A DNA stretch of 64,000 nucleotides. It comes from Thelephora terrestris. Taxonomy: Eukaryota; Basidiomycota; Agaricomycetes; Thelephorales; Thelephoraceae. Made by a program: the position numbers and the translations under genes. Of this stretch, positions 53,721-64,000 are shown in pieces. Each line of letters opens with the position of its first letter. Within the stretch, counting starts at the first letter, position 1. The notes beneath the pieces are model-generated. The model searched no databases. It saw only the letters and a list, made by a program, of their open reading frames with translations, and had not been told where the DNA came from. The DNA lies in the NCBI GenBank assembly GCA_015956445.1, contig WIUZ02000007.1:1550001-1614000 (forward strand). The letters are read 5' to 3'.

Positions 53721-56588
53721 ATGGCAGCAACTACCGCTCTTCGCGAAGCTTTGAACCGAGGGATATCTTCTGGGAACCTCATCGACACCAAGATCGTCTT
53801 GTATTCGCACAGAGATCCTTCCGGACGTGTCCGTCGGCCAAAGGCGCTCTACACCAACAGCAGTATCCTGAAGACGGTTCCTTACTTTAACGATCGTGAG
53901 TTTGCCGCCACACTCGACAACCTTCCCGCAGAAGCTCACAGTGCTATTGCCAAGTGCTCTTCGGGAATTTCGCAGAGTCCCAGTCCAAAGACTTCAAGGA
54001 AGCGATCGACGAAGAAGAATCCGCAGATGACTACGGATATCTGTCCGACAGTGACCTCGAGGATGACGAGGACGAAAAAGTCTCGTACAAACACACGGCA
54101 AAGTCAGAAATTCAACCATTCGACCCTTTTGCGGTCTCGGGCGAAGACAAGGTTGCTCGTGAGGACTATGAGGAGCGCATCGAAAAGGGGAAAGTGGTCA
54201 AAATCCCGGACATTGCTTTCGTGACGTGAGTACAAGCTGGTATCTCTTCGGCCCTTCGTTGACGTCATCGTAGGTTCCAGGCTTTTCTGATGTATCTCTA
54301 CACGGACTTGATAGAATTCGCACCGTTCGGATCAGACGAGAACCGTAGATCACGAAGGGCGGAGATCGTCAAGTCCTCTGGTGATAAGATCCCAAGGCCG
54401 TCCCCAAAGTCAATCTACCGCCTCGCCGATAAAGTCTGTCCATCGTCTCCTGATTTTGGCACAACGTACCTGACCCCTGGAAAACCCTCACCGTAGTACG
54501 ACATCCCGACGTTGAAGACCCTTGCCCTGAACAACATACGTAGTGAACTAGAAAAGTGCGACATTGTCGAGGAATCGTTCAGCATATTCGCATCTCAGTG
54601 GGTCAAGCACGTCCGAACCTTACCACATGCTGACGAGGGGTGTAGATTTGATGAGGTCAGGAACCTATACCTCGAACAACTCGCATTTGTCTGGGTCGGA
54701 GACTCAACGGCAGAAGCGACTCGCGCCAAGGTCGAAGAAAAGATCGACAGTTTTGTTGTGGGGGATCTTGAACACACGACGGATACATTCTCTGCATTGT
54801 GGGAGGTTGCGAACAAAGATGGAGATGTTAAAGCCCCTTCGATTCCTACGCCCACTGTGAGTTCGCCCCAGCTTTACCTTCTAAGTGTTGCACGGTGGTG
54901 CTTAACTCAGCATGACCAGGCCACGCCGGTTACGAGTCCGGGCCATTGGGCGTCTGTAAACACTGCACTCATCAAGTCGATTCGCAAAGGTGTATTTTTT
55001 GACAGAAAGTATTGGGCCAGACACTCAAAGGGTGGGAACGTGTTGAAGCCTGTCTACTTTTCGAGCATAATCATGAGCGATAAGGCGCAGCAACTAAGCA
55101 AGTGTATGTCGGTATTCGCATATCGACAAGCCATAGCGCTGACTGTCCGCAGTGGTAAAGTACCTCAAGAATCAAGACCCGCTCATGATCGACCTTGAGG
55201 GAGACGTAAACATTGAGAGCGATTGCGATCCGATCGGACCGGTGGGAATGAGTTACAACCCGGCCTCCGGAAGATCCCCTCTCTGGGGGAAGGCTAGTGT
55301 GGTACCCGCACAACCAACATCACAGTCAATGGCCGGGCCCCTGGGGATTTTGCAGCAATTTTCAATGCATGAAACGACTGGATCCCCAACTCCGACTAAG
55401 CATACTCTAGAGCCTACTCCTACCCTCGGTGATCGGAGGCCAGCTTCTCACTCGACGCCCCTTGCCACTGCGGTCAGTGAACATAAATTCGAGTACGCAT
55501 CGTAGACTTTACGCTGATTCTTGTCATAGCCGGTTAAGGGGGAGCCCAAGCCAGCCAGTACTTCCTCCAAGCGCGCTGAGAAACGGCGCGCCGGGCCCCA
55601 GGAAAGAGACTGGGAATCGGTCCAACAACCTACGCCCGAGGAATCTGTCAACTCCCTCGAGAAAGTCGCACAGGAAGAGGACCCATTGGAAGTCATGGAT
55701 CAAGGAGGGGTTCCCCAGGAAAACGAGGAACAAATTCGTGCGGTCCTCATCACTGGGTCGTTCTCGGCGTACGTGCACTCTTCAGGTTGCCTTTATCTTT
55801 CTCAAGAGAAATGACAAAACACCTAGCTGGAAATCCGTATTCTTCTACCGCTGCACAGACGAGATTTTGTTCGCTCCACTCAAGTCGCAAGGGGTGGTTC
55901 CTCGCTTGAATTACGTTCGCGAGCACACGGTAGCGACGGCGCCACCTCCGTGCTCGCCAAAGAGTGTATATGTTCTGGCCGACCTAGTAATATTTCCTTC
56001 GATTGAACGTTTCAGGCGTGACACTAACGCGTTGATTTAAGCTCGGCATTACTCCCCTTCGTACAAAAGCCCTAGAGGACATCAAAAAGAAAGTGACTGT
56101 GAAAACCGTAGTGAGGGAAGTTTTCTCGTGGGTCACCGCAGGGTGGGTTCCACGCATTCTTTCTTTTTCAATGCGGGGTCGACTCGCGAGAGCTCATGCG
56201 TTCCTTCAGCCAAAAGGAAATCTTGGAGATGGAATGCGATCTTTTGGTTTCGAATTTTAAAGGCCCGAGAACCAACGCTCTCGTGAAAGAGAACATCAGA
56301 AACATCTCCGACGGATCCTCCTCCCACTGTGCTAACGCGATGAAACTTGGGTTAGAAAAGGCGTTCAAGCACAGGAAACAGAGCAGCTCCGTGAAGTTGC
56401 GTTGCACCCATTCCGGTTGTACGTGGTACAACAACCACGTTACAATTTCGACCATTGGATCAAGTGCCTACTACTGCCAGATGTGCAGCAATCGAGGCTG
56501 GAATCACTATTTTCAATGCGTTGATTGCGCGTACAATAGGACGAGTAACTATACGTCATGCCAGAAATGTGGAAAGACTTTTGCATAG
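53721..56588 (+). CDS. BTB-6: double BTB/BACK-like protein with expanded linker
   Basis: Second gene of the second cluster. The start is taken at MAATTALREALNRG (53721), which matches the other copies, although the frame is open further up. Same exon plan as BTB-5, including the split linker (55150-55770), here Pro/Ser/Thr-rich without the Glu/Arg repeat. Half 1: LLFGNFAESQSKDF, FQAFLMYLYTD, PSPKSIYRLADK. Half 2: WKSVFFYRCTD, CSPKSVYVLADL. Tail pairs: RCTHSGC, YCQMC, QCVDC, SCQKC. The frame is open throughout and the gene is probably functional. Confidence 0.82.
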
Positions 56589-56740
56589 TTGGATAGGACT
56601 CGTATACACGTTACCTGGTAAATGTTGCTACCATTGGGCGTCACATTATGTAGTCCATCGAAGTATTGGATTCCTCTCTGAACATGTGGGTCAGTGATAA
56701 CATCAACGGTGGCTTACTTAAGCTGAGGGCCCTTCTCTTG

Positions 56741-56942
56741 CACGGCATCTCCCGCGTGCACCTGACCCCAGCCGCCACAGTTCACAGGAAGCACTTCACA
56801 ATCTATCAGGATGATTATATCGCGTTATCTTGGTTGGTTGATGGGGGCGATGCTTTTGAAACCCGCTTAGGACGTGTCTGGGCTCCAGGTATACCTTGCC
56901 AGTTCTTTGGCACGATTTTTGAGCGCACACAACCATATAAAT
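56741..56942 (+). promoter_or_regulatory. BTB-7 upstream block and TATA box
   Basis: CACGGCATCTCCCGCGTGCA at 56741, followed by a GCCGCCACAGTTCACAGGAA part in which TTC and GAA are four bases apart. TATAAAT at 56936-56942, 44 bases before the ATG. Confidence 0.6.
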
Positions 56943-56985
56943 GCGACTCGTAACGAGTGTGGCTTCACCACAACCCCCTGCAAAC

Positions 56986-59180
56986 ATGGTGGTTACAACT
57001 GCTTTGTGCGAGGCCTTGAACCAAGGAATTTCCTCCGGGACCTTCATCGACACCAAGATCATCTTGTATTCGCGCAGGGATCCCTCCGGTCGTGTCTGTC
57101 GGCCAAAGGCACTCTACGCCAATAGCCACGTCCTAAAGACAATTCCTTACTTTGGCGATTGTGAGTGTACTGCCACACTCGGTAACCCTCACGCAGAAGC
57201 TGACAGAGCCGTTTTGAAGTGCTCTTCGGCGATTTCGCAGAGTCCCAGTCAAAAGCCTTCAAAGATGCAATCGACGAGGAGGAAATTGCAGAGGATTACG
57301 GATACGTCTCCGATAGCGACCTCGAGGATGACGAAGAAGAGAAAGCTCCTTCCGCTGCCGAACCAGGGCTTCATCCGTTCGATCCGTTTGTGACTACGGG
57401 TGAGGAAAAGACCACCCCCGAAGACTTCAAGGAACGCGTCCAAAAAGGGAAGGTAGTCAAAATTCCGGATATGGCGTTTATAACGTGGGTGCAAGCGAGC
57501 AATCTCTTCGATGGCGCTTCGTTGATGGCGCTACAGTTTCCAGGCTTTCTTGATGTATCTCTACACAGATGCGATAACGTTTGCGCCGTTTGGGTCGGAG
57601 GAGAATCGCAGATCACGGAATGCAGAAATGGGAGACCCGTCTGATGTTGAGATCCCTCAACCTTCCCCAAAGTCCATCTACAGACTTGCGGATAAAGTTT
57701 GTAAATTTGCTCACCGTGTCCGACGCCTGACAAACCTTCAGCGCAGTATGATGTTCCCGCGTTGAAGAGGCGTGCACTAGATTGTGTGAATGATCAGCTG
57801 GCAAACTGCGACATCGTTGAAGAATCGTTCAGCAAGTTCGCATCTCAGTGAGCCAGACCCGCCATTCATGCGAATTTTATGCTGATGAGAGGTGCAGATA
57901 TGACGAAATTAGGAACCTATACATTGAACGGCTGGCATTTGATTGGATGGGGGACTCGACGGCTGAACACACTCGCGCCAGAGTCAAAACAAAGATCAAA
58001 AACTTCGCCAAAGGGGATCTTGAACATGCCACAGAAATGTTATCTGGGTTATGGGAGATCGCAAACAGGGATGAGGGAGTTGGAGCCCGCTCGTTTTCCC
58101 TGTCTTATCCTGTGGAAAGCGCGGACGATGTTTATTTGGCCGAGGGTCAATATTCACCGTCTGTGAACGAGGCACTCATCAAGTCGATCCGCAGAGGTGT
58201 CTTTTTTGACAGGATGTATTGGGCCAGAAAATCCAAGGCTGGGGACATGTTGAAACCAATTTACTTTTCGAGCACAACTATGGATGCCAGGACGCAGTTG
58301 TTGAAAGAATGTGCGTCAAAAACATTGCGTTGGTACACTAATCGGGGCGCTGAATATCCCCAGTGGTTAAATCCCTAAAGGGTCGAAATCCTCTCACGAA
58401 TGATCTCGGGGGGAACGTCAACATAGAAAGCGATTGCGATTGCGATGGGGATGTGCCAGAAGCTGAAGATGAATCACCGAGCACGAGGGAGGAAAATGAA
58501 GAAACTCGCGCTGTTCTTATTACAGGGTCATTCTCAGCGTACGCGAACTTACTATTTCTCCTTTCCCTCATAAGGAATGACAATTCCCCAGCTGGAGATC
58601 CCTCTTCTTCTACTGTTACACAGGCGCGATCCTATTCGCTCCCCTCAGATCACAAGGTGGTGACTCTCGCTTGAACTACATCCGCCAAAACACGATAGCT
58701 ACGGTGCCTCCCCCTTGCTCGCCGAAGAGCATATATGTTCTGGCAAACCTGGTGAGGCGGACCCCAAACCAACAGGTTCGATCATGGCACTGACACTTCA
58801 AACAAAGCTAGGGATTCGGCCCCTCTGTGACAAGGCCCTGGCGGATATCAAAAGCAAATTAACGCCTGAGAACGTAGTGGGCGAAGTTTTCTCGTGGGTC
58901 GCCGCCGGGTAGGTTCCATAGTTTCCTCGATTGTTAGACGTACCGCCGACGGCTGACATATTCGTCCAGCCAAAAGGCGATTATGGAGATGCAATGTGAT
59001 CTCCTTGTTTCGGACTTCAAAGACCCAATGACCATCGCGCTTGTGAAAGAGAACATCAAGCACATATCTCATGGATCCTTTCCTCACTGTGCTGGAGCAT
59101 TGCACCTTGGATTGGAAAAGGCATTTGAGCTCCAGAAAAAGAAGAGACAGCCCAGCTGTGTTTCCAGAGAGATCAGGTAA
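56986..59180 (+). pseudogene. BTB-7: copy lacking the zinc-ribbon tail
   Basis: Third gene of the second cluster. The short linker (58360-58540) resembles cluster 1, not BTB-5 or BTB-6. Exons 5 and 6 are fused in one open frame (57848-58378), so the intron found there in other copies was lost or became coding. Half 1 (LFGDFAESQSKAF, PSPKSIYRLADK) and half 2 (RSLFFYCYTG, CSPKSIYVLANL) are both readable. Homology to the other copies ends near 59160, right before the cysteine tail. A stop follows after a few unrelated residues and a Copia LTR begins at 59206. The protein may still be made without its zinc-binding tail, or it may be dead. Confidence 0.7.
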
Positions 59181-59205
59181 GAGCAGTTAGACCGGGCTCA
59201 TAACT

Positions 59206-59998
59206 TGTTGAGAACTAACGGCGAGTTAGTCTGGCTGAATTCTTAGATGATGATGATGATGATGATGATTGAAACAGAACTACATCAGCAAAACCGATCG
59301 GCTGCTGTGAGGCGCTGTGAGTGCTGTGACGACCAATCCTCACAGCTTCATGGCACCCCTCCACAGAATCCATCACAGTAACACAGCACTTGTTTACAGT
59401 GAATTCGAGCGCTTACTACACTTCTGTCACACTGGGCTTGAATTCATTGGATCCGCTAGATTTCAGTTGGGATTGGGAAATGATTCTATTGTTTTAAGAT
59501 ACATATTTTAGGCGTACACGACAAAATTACCAAGCATGAGAGTATGGGAATGTTAGTAGTATGGTGTGGTGGTGCGCTATTCAGATGACAGGTACTGCCC
59601 TAGCTTGGTTCTGTGCGAGGAGAGGTAGGTGAGACTATGAGAGATTGTTGAACCGAAGGTCTGTGCCCGGCAACGGGTCAACCGGCTCCACCGCTTCGTG
59701 CGAGAGCCGATGCCGGAGAGCGCTGAATAAGCGACCCGAAGAGACGGTGTCACATCAGTGACCCAATCGATCGGTATGACGCGCGCGTGCCTTAAGCCGC
59801 CGCACGGACAATGCATCAGTCACACTGTATAGATGTGACGATAATAGAGTAGATAGTATATATACCCCTCATGTATCCATAGATCAATCAATCGCTTCTC
59901 TCTCTCTCTCTCCCACTTGCACTACTATATCTTCCCCTCTCAGGTAAGAACTAGAGTACGCCATGTAGTAGTATAGAATATACTCTACCTGCTCAACA
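59206..59998 (+). repeat. 5' LTR of the Copia element
   Basis: 793 bases with matching ends TGTTGAG and CTCAACA. It contains a GAT/ATG triplet run (59247-59271), a TATATATA-type box near 59855-59862 and a CT-rich run near 59898-59915, suiting a promoter with a transcript start soon after. Confidence 0.8.
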
Positions 59999-60014
59999 GG
60001 TTATGAGCCCGGGC
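59999..60014 (+). other. Primer binding site matching an internal part of initiator tRNA-Met
   Basis: GGTTATGAGCCCGGG directly follows the LTR. It is complementary to the anticodon arm of eukaryotic initiator tRNA-Met (CCGGGCTCATAACC, with the CAT anticodon) instead of its 3' end. This is the half-tRNA priming known from Copia-group elements. Confidence 0.7.
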
Positions 60015-60415
60015 TACGCCCTGTGTTCCAAGCTGCGCCTCTGTGGCTGCGCTGTGAACAGGCTCTAATCTTACCTTAGTGCGCCCTCTGTGGCTGCCAC
60101 TGCGCTATCCACTGCGCAGGAAGGGGACTTAGAACAAAAAAGTCAAAACCCCAAAAGGGGATGAAACAGTGATTGGCTAAGCTGAGCACAACACACATTC
60201 GTAGACCCCATAAGGGGAGGGTAGTCGATTAACATCTGCCGACGGTGTGGACTGAGGCAACATGCAATAAACCTTTCACTAGAGTAATCCTTAAAAGGGA
60301 AAGGCTAAATTCTTCCCCCTTTTATTGCATTTGGCATAGAAGCGTTCATTAACTGATGACTCTTATTTTGGGCGTAGGCACTTCCACCCCCCAAAAAAAA
60401 AAAGAACCAAAGAAA

Positions 60416-63400
60416 ATGTCGTCTCAGCTTACCTCTCTCGTCCCTGTCCTCGAAGGCCCCAACTATCAGCGATGGGCCCCTGCCGTCAGAAGTTTCTTGA
60501 TGGCACAAGGACAGTGGAGACTGATGAAGAAGGGAAAGCCCACAAAAACGGTACGACCATATGTAGCAGCTGTCCCTGCCACCGATGATGCTGAAGAAAT
60601 TCCGGCACAGGAGGGCGGTGAAGACATTGACGAAGACGCGCTCGAAGCGTGGGAGGAGAACAATTCCAAAGCCCTCGGAAATATATTCCTGAGGCTAAGC
60701 CCTGACATCCAGGCAAAACACAAGACCGAAGAGGACGCTTGGGCCTTGTATCAGGCAATCGATGCGGAATATGGGAAACCCGGCGTAATGGGGATCTATT
60801 CAGAGTTCAAAAGCGCTCTGGACGTACAGATCCCCAGAAATGCGGACCCCATCCCGGCGATAGATAAAATCATGGCCCATTTTGGTCGACTCGCTGAAGC
60901 CAATGCAGCAGTCCCAGATTTCATCAAAGCCATGATGATACTCTCCCGGATGCCCCCTGCCTACGATTACCTTGCCCAGATCCTCTGCCAGGCCGACGAT
61001 ATCGGTAAAGTCCAGATCGATGAGCTGAGGAAAATGGTCAAACTGGCCTGGGAGCAGAAGTCCAGCTCCCGTCGTTCCGGACAACAAGCACAGAAGTTGT
61101 CCAACGTACAGCGCGCTCCTGGAAACCCAAATTTCCAGCAGCAACAGCAGCAGCACGACGGGAGCCAGCCCCAGGGCCAAGGCCGAGGACGAAATCGTCG
61201 AGGACAAAGAGGAGGTCGAGGAAGATTCCAGCAGCAGGCTCAGCAAACTGACGAGTCCCAAGCGCCACCTCCTCCACAACCTCCGGTTCCCTCCAGCTCT
61301 AACATCTCGGTCTCGGATTACGGTTTTGCCTCCATGGCGGCTTTTCCCATACGCCATCCCCCCGTCCATCGTCAAGGCACAGGGGCCCCTTCCTTCTACC
61401 CCTCTGTACAGGAGGCTAGGGACCTTGCAGCACGCATAAGCGTGAAGCCTTCGATTGAGACCCTAAAAAGGCTGGAACGCTCTTATGAGCAGACAATCGA
61501 TCCTCGCCCCCGCAAAAAGGCGCATACCCCGCCGGGCGAGGATGAAGTAAGCCTGGGATGGTCGGATGATGAGATGGATGTTGTCTCCCCTGCGTCGGTT
61601 GCCGGTCCGTCTGGCCTTGGTGGAAGGTATGAAACAAATCTAGTGTTGAGTAACGAAACTAACGACTCCACAGCACCTGAAGATAAGTCTAGGTCTTCAG
61701 TAGTAGCTTCCAAATATATTTGTTTTACCTTGTCTGCCCCGAGTGAAACTGAAGCTGTGTGGATGCTTGATTCTGGAGCATCCCGGCACTTTACTTTTGA
61801 CATAAACGACTTCGTGGAGTACGAGGCTATTGAGTCCATTCCTTTAAGAACAGCGACCAGCTTCACGACGATTATTGGTAAAGGAACAGTGGTCCTCCAC
61901 ATAAACGAAAAGGCCGTTCGGCTAAGTCCTGTCTATCATGTCCCAGACATCTCCCATAGGCTGCTGTCCCTTGGTCAGTTCCTCAAAAGCGGACTCCTCT
62001 CGAGGGGGAGTGCTCGCGAAATCTCACTCTATGAGGAAGAAACAGAATTTCTTACCTTCCACCCTCGAACCGAGGATGACAGTATTTACGTCATCAAAAC
62101 TCTCCTCGGAGCGCAACTTACTGCTGCTAAAATTGAGACCATTTATAGTGCTGATTTTGAAATCATGCACCGCCGACTGGCTCACCCCTCAAAAGAAGTG
62201 ATCCAAAAGGCTGGGAAACATGTCAAGGATTTTCCTCATGTTGAAATCCCAAAAGAGCACCTCTGCACTGGATGTGCGCAAGGAAAGATGACAAATAAAA
62301 CCTTTCCCCCATCCAACACCAGAGCAAGCGCCCCTTTCGAGCTGATCCATTCGGATCTAAAAACCTTCCCCATTGAATCCTATCGCAAGTACAAGTACTC
62401 AATCGTCTTCTATGACGACTATACCTCACACGCCTGGACCATGAATTTGCGCACTAAGGACACTGCACTTATGGCTACCAGACACTTCCTGGCTATGGTT
62501 GAAACCAAGTACCAGAAGAGAGTACGCCGATGGATGTCCGATGCCGGGGGGGAGTACACGTCCCTAACATTTACGACGATGCTCAAGGAAAAAGGGATTG
62601 AGATCCTCCAATCTATTCCGCATGCACACCAACAAAACGGTCGCGCGGAAAGGATCATTTGAACATTGATGGATAAGGCAGAATCCATGAGATTACAGGC
62701 TTGCCTCCCTCAGTCTTGGTGGGAATTCACCCTTGACCACGCAACTCACGTTTACAATCGAACGCCGAACCGTCGCCTAAATTGGCAGACTCCATTCCAA
62801 CTATTAAATGGAAGTAAGCCTTCAATTGATCACCTTCGGGTCTTCGGCTGCGGAGCCTACGTCTTCATCCCAGAAGAAGTACGAATAAACAAACTCGCGC
62901 CCCGATCAGAATTGATGACCTACCTGGGTACTCATCCGGGAGGAAAAGGATGGATCTTTATGCGCGGACCTAACAACATCATTTTCTCCGCTGCTCAGGC
63001 CACCTTCGATGAGTTGCACTTTCCAAAGTGCCCAACTGCCAGTGTGCGGCGAAACACACAGCTGCAATCTACTGCACCACCCCTACCCAGTCATCACTGT
63101 CATAAAGACGGTGACTGCCAGTGTCCCCTTCCAGGAGGACAAGAGGAAGATGACGCAGCACCCTCAGCGCGTCCCAAACCTACCCCCAAGCCTTCCTCAA
63201 AAGGCAAGGAACGTGCTATTGAGCCAGCACCACGGCCGCAGACGCCGGTGCAATCTAGAGCGCCCAGTTCGGAGCCGCCGAGATCGCCTACACCCAGCTC
63301 TAGCTCTGATTCCGGCCCTGAGGATGCATCACCCGCCCCGCCAACGATTATGCCTCCGTCACCTGTTAAGACTCAGAGGCCCCAGCGTGAGTGGAAAGTA

Positions 63401-64000
63401 CTGGCCAAGCCCGGCAATGTTTACGGTAGTAAGCATCCGATAGAGATAATTAAGTCTACCCGGCGTATGAAGGATTGGAAGAAGGTTGTCGGAGATTTTT
63501 CCGTAGCACCTAGGCGCGGGCGAAGTTCAGGAGCAGTTCCCGGACCTAGCGCGCAGCCACTTCCTGAGAGAGAATCCTCCGCTGAGGAAGAGACTGAAGC
63601 GGCGTCAGAATCCGAAAATGAGGTTGAGAAATCCGTTGAACCATCCGGATTCACCACCCCTGAGGAAGAAACTGACGCCCTTCTAGCTAGGCTATGCCAG
63701 GAAGGGGGAGTAGAACTCCAAAACCTCTTAATTTCGAAAGCCGTCTCACCAACCGCCAACGAAAAAACTCCAAAAGAATGGAAATACCGAGACATCGCCA
63801 CACTACCACAGGCAGAGCTCGAGGAATGGAGGACAGCCTGCAACGAAGAGTTGGAAGCTCTTCGCAGGCGCAAAGTATACGACCTGGTAGAGCGCCCTCG
63901 AGGCCGCAAGGTTATCAAAAACCGCTGGGTATTCGACCAGAAACCAGATGGTCGCAAGAAAGCCCGCTTAGTAGCAAAAGGCTTCTCACAGGTTGAGGGA
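60416..64000 (+). mobile_element. Copia gag-pol coding region
   Basis: The start is taken at MSSQLTSLVPVLEGPNYQRW, the usual gag opening. Gag carries the capsid-like region and then a Gln-rich and RGG/RG-rich stretch (RGRNRRGQRGGRGRFQQQ, 61170-61250), with no CCHC knuckle seen. The protease motif is LDSGASRHF (61770). The GAG-pre-integrase zinc motif runs HRRLAHP...CTGCAQGK (62165-62290). The integrase core has HSDLKT, DDYTSHAW, SDAGGEY and HQQNGRAER (62340-62660). The start of reverse transcriptase (NRWVFDQKPDG, ARLVAKGF) is at 63920-63990. About one or two breaks are visible. Confidence 0.85.

Larger units (their letters stand above)
59206..64000 (+). mobile_element. Copia-type LTR retrotransposon, cut by the window edge
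   Basis: Parts in order: 5' LTR (59206-59998), primer binding site, untranslated leader, and gag-pol from 60416 in the order gag, protease, integrase, reverse transcriptase (start only), which is the Ty1/Copia order. The right part and 3' LTR are beyond the window, so neither the target-site duplication nor LTR divergence can be judged. The visible coding region shows about one or two breaks, so this copy is probably not intact but looks fairly young. It lies directly downstream of the truncated BTB-7. Confidence 0.88.

Noticed and set aside
59247-59271. Triplet run as a separate microsatellite feature
   Set aside because: It is inside the LTR and is described as part of it.
60466-61375. Minus-strand frames inside the retroelement
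   Set aside because: Antisense to the gag region; no independent support.
1-64000. tRNA, rRNA, CRISPR or bacterial operon features
   Set aside because: I looked for tRNA T-loop patterns, rRNA-like blocks and regular spacer repeats and found none; the gene structure is fungal.

Overview
The window is eukaryotic and almost certainly from a mushroom-forming basidiomycete (Agaricomycetes). Genes are split by many 45-85 base GT-AG introns, and the families present are ones expanded in that class: Zn2Cys6 transcription factors, NACHT-WD40 NLRs, AlkB-like dioxygenases with a zinc ribbon, BTB proteins, SnoaL-like proteins and Copia retroelements. I found no rRNA, tRNA or CRISPR array.

Layout. (1) 160-7830: a head-to-tail tandem duplication (period about 3.8 kb) of one minus-strand regulator gene. 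Its spliced product carries two Zn2Cys6 clusters in a row, each built around a 13-base microexon. (2) 8127-12290: a divergent pair sharing a 170-base promoter, an AlkB-like dioxygenase (minus) and trimethylguanosine synthase TGS1 (plus). (3) 14131-26645: four tandem copies of a ten-exon BTB-family gene (BTB-1 to BTB-4; the fourth is frameshifted). (4) 26918-28984: a duplicated flank and a decayed ASF1 histone-chaperone copy. (5) 29916-34827: a complete ten-exon NACHT-WD40 NLR. (6) 34828-48400: a mosaic of segmental duplications, gene relics, a tiny insertion element and a few small host genes. (7) 48691-59180: three more BTB copies (BTB-5 to BTB-7). BTB-7 is cut short beside a Copia-type LTR retrotransposon that runs off the right edge (59206-64000).

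The most interesting system is the BTB array: seven copies plus at least one eroded ghost at 41 kb. Each protein is two homologous BTB/BACK-like halves, with introns at matching places in both halves, followed by an eight-cysteine zinc-ribbon-like tail. Most copies share an upstream block with a heat-shock-element-like inverted TTC/GAA and a TATAAAT box about 50 bases before the ATG. The shared upstream DNA, orphan promoter blocks, expanded linkers and broken copies point to an actively turning-over birth-and-death locus. Together with the duplicated regulator and the NLR, the window looks like a fast-evolving accessory region around a few conserved genes (TGS1).
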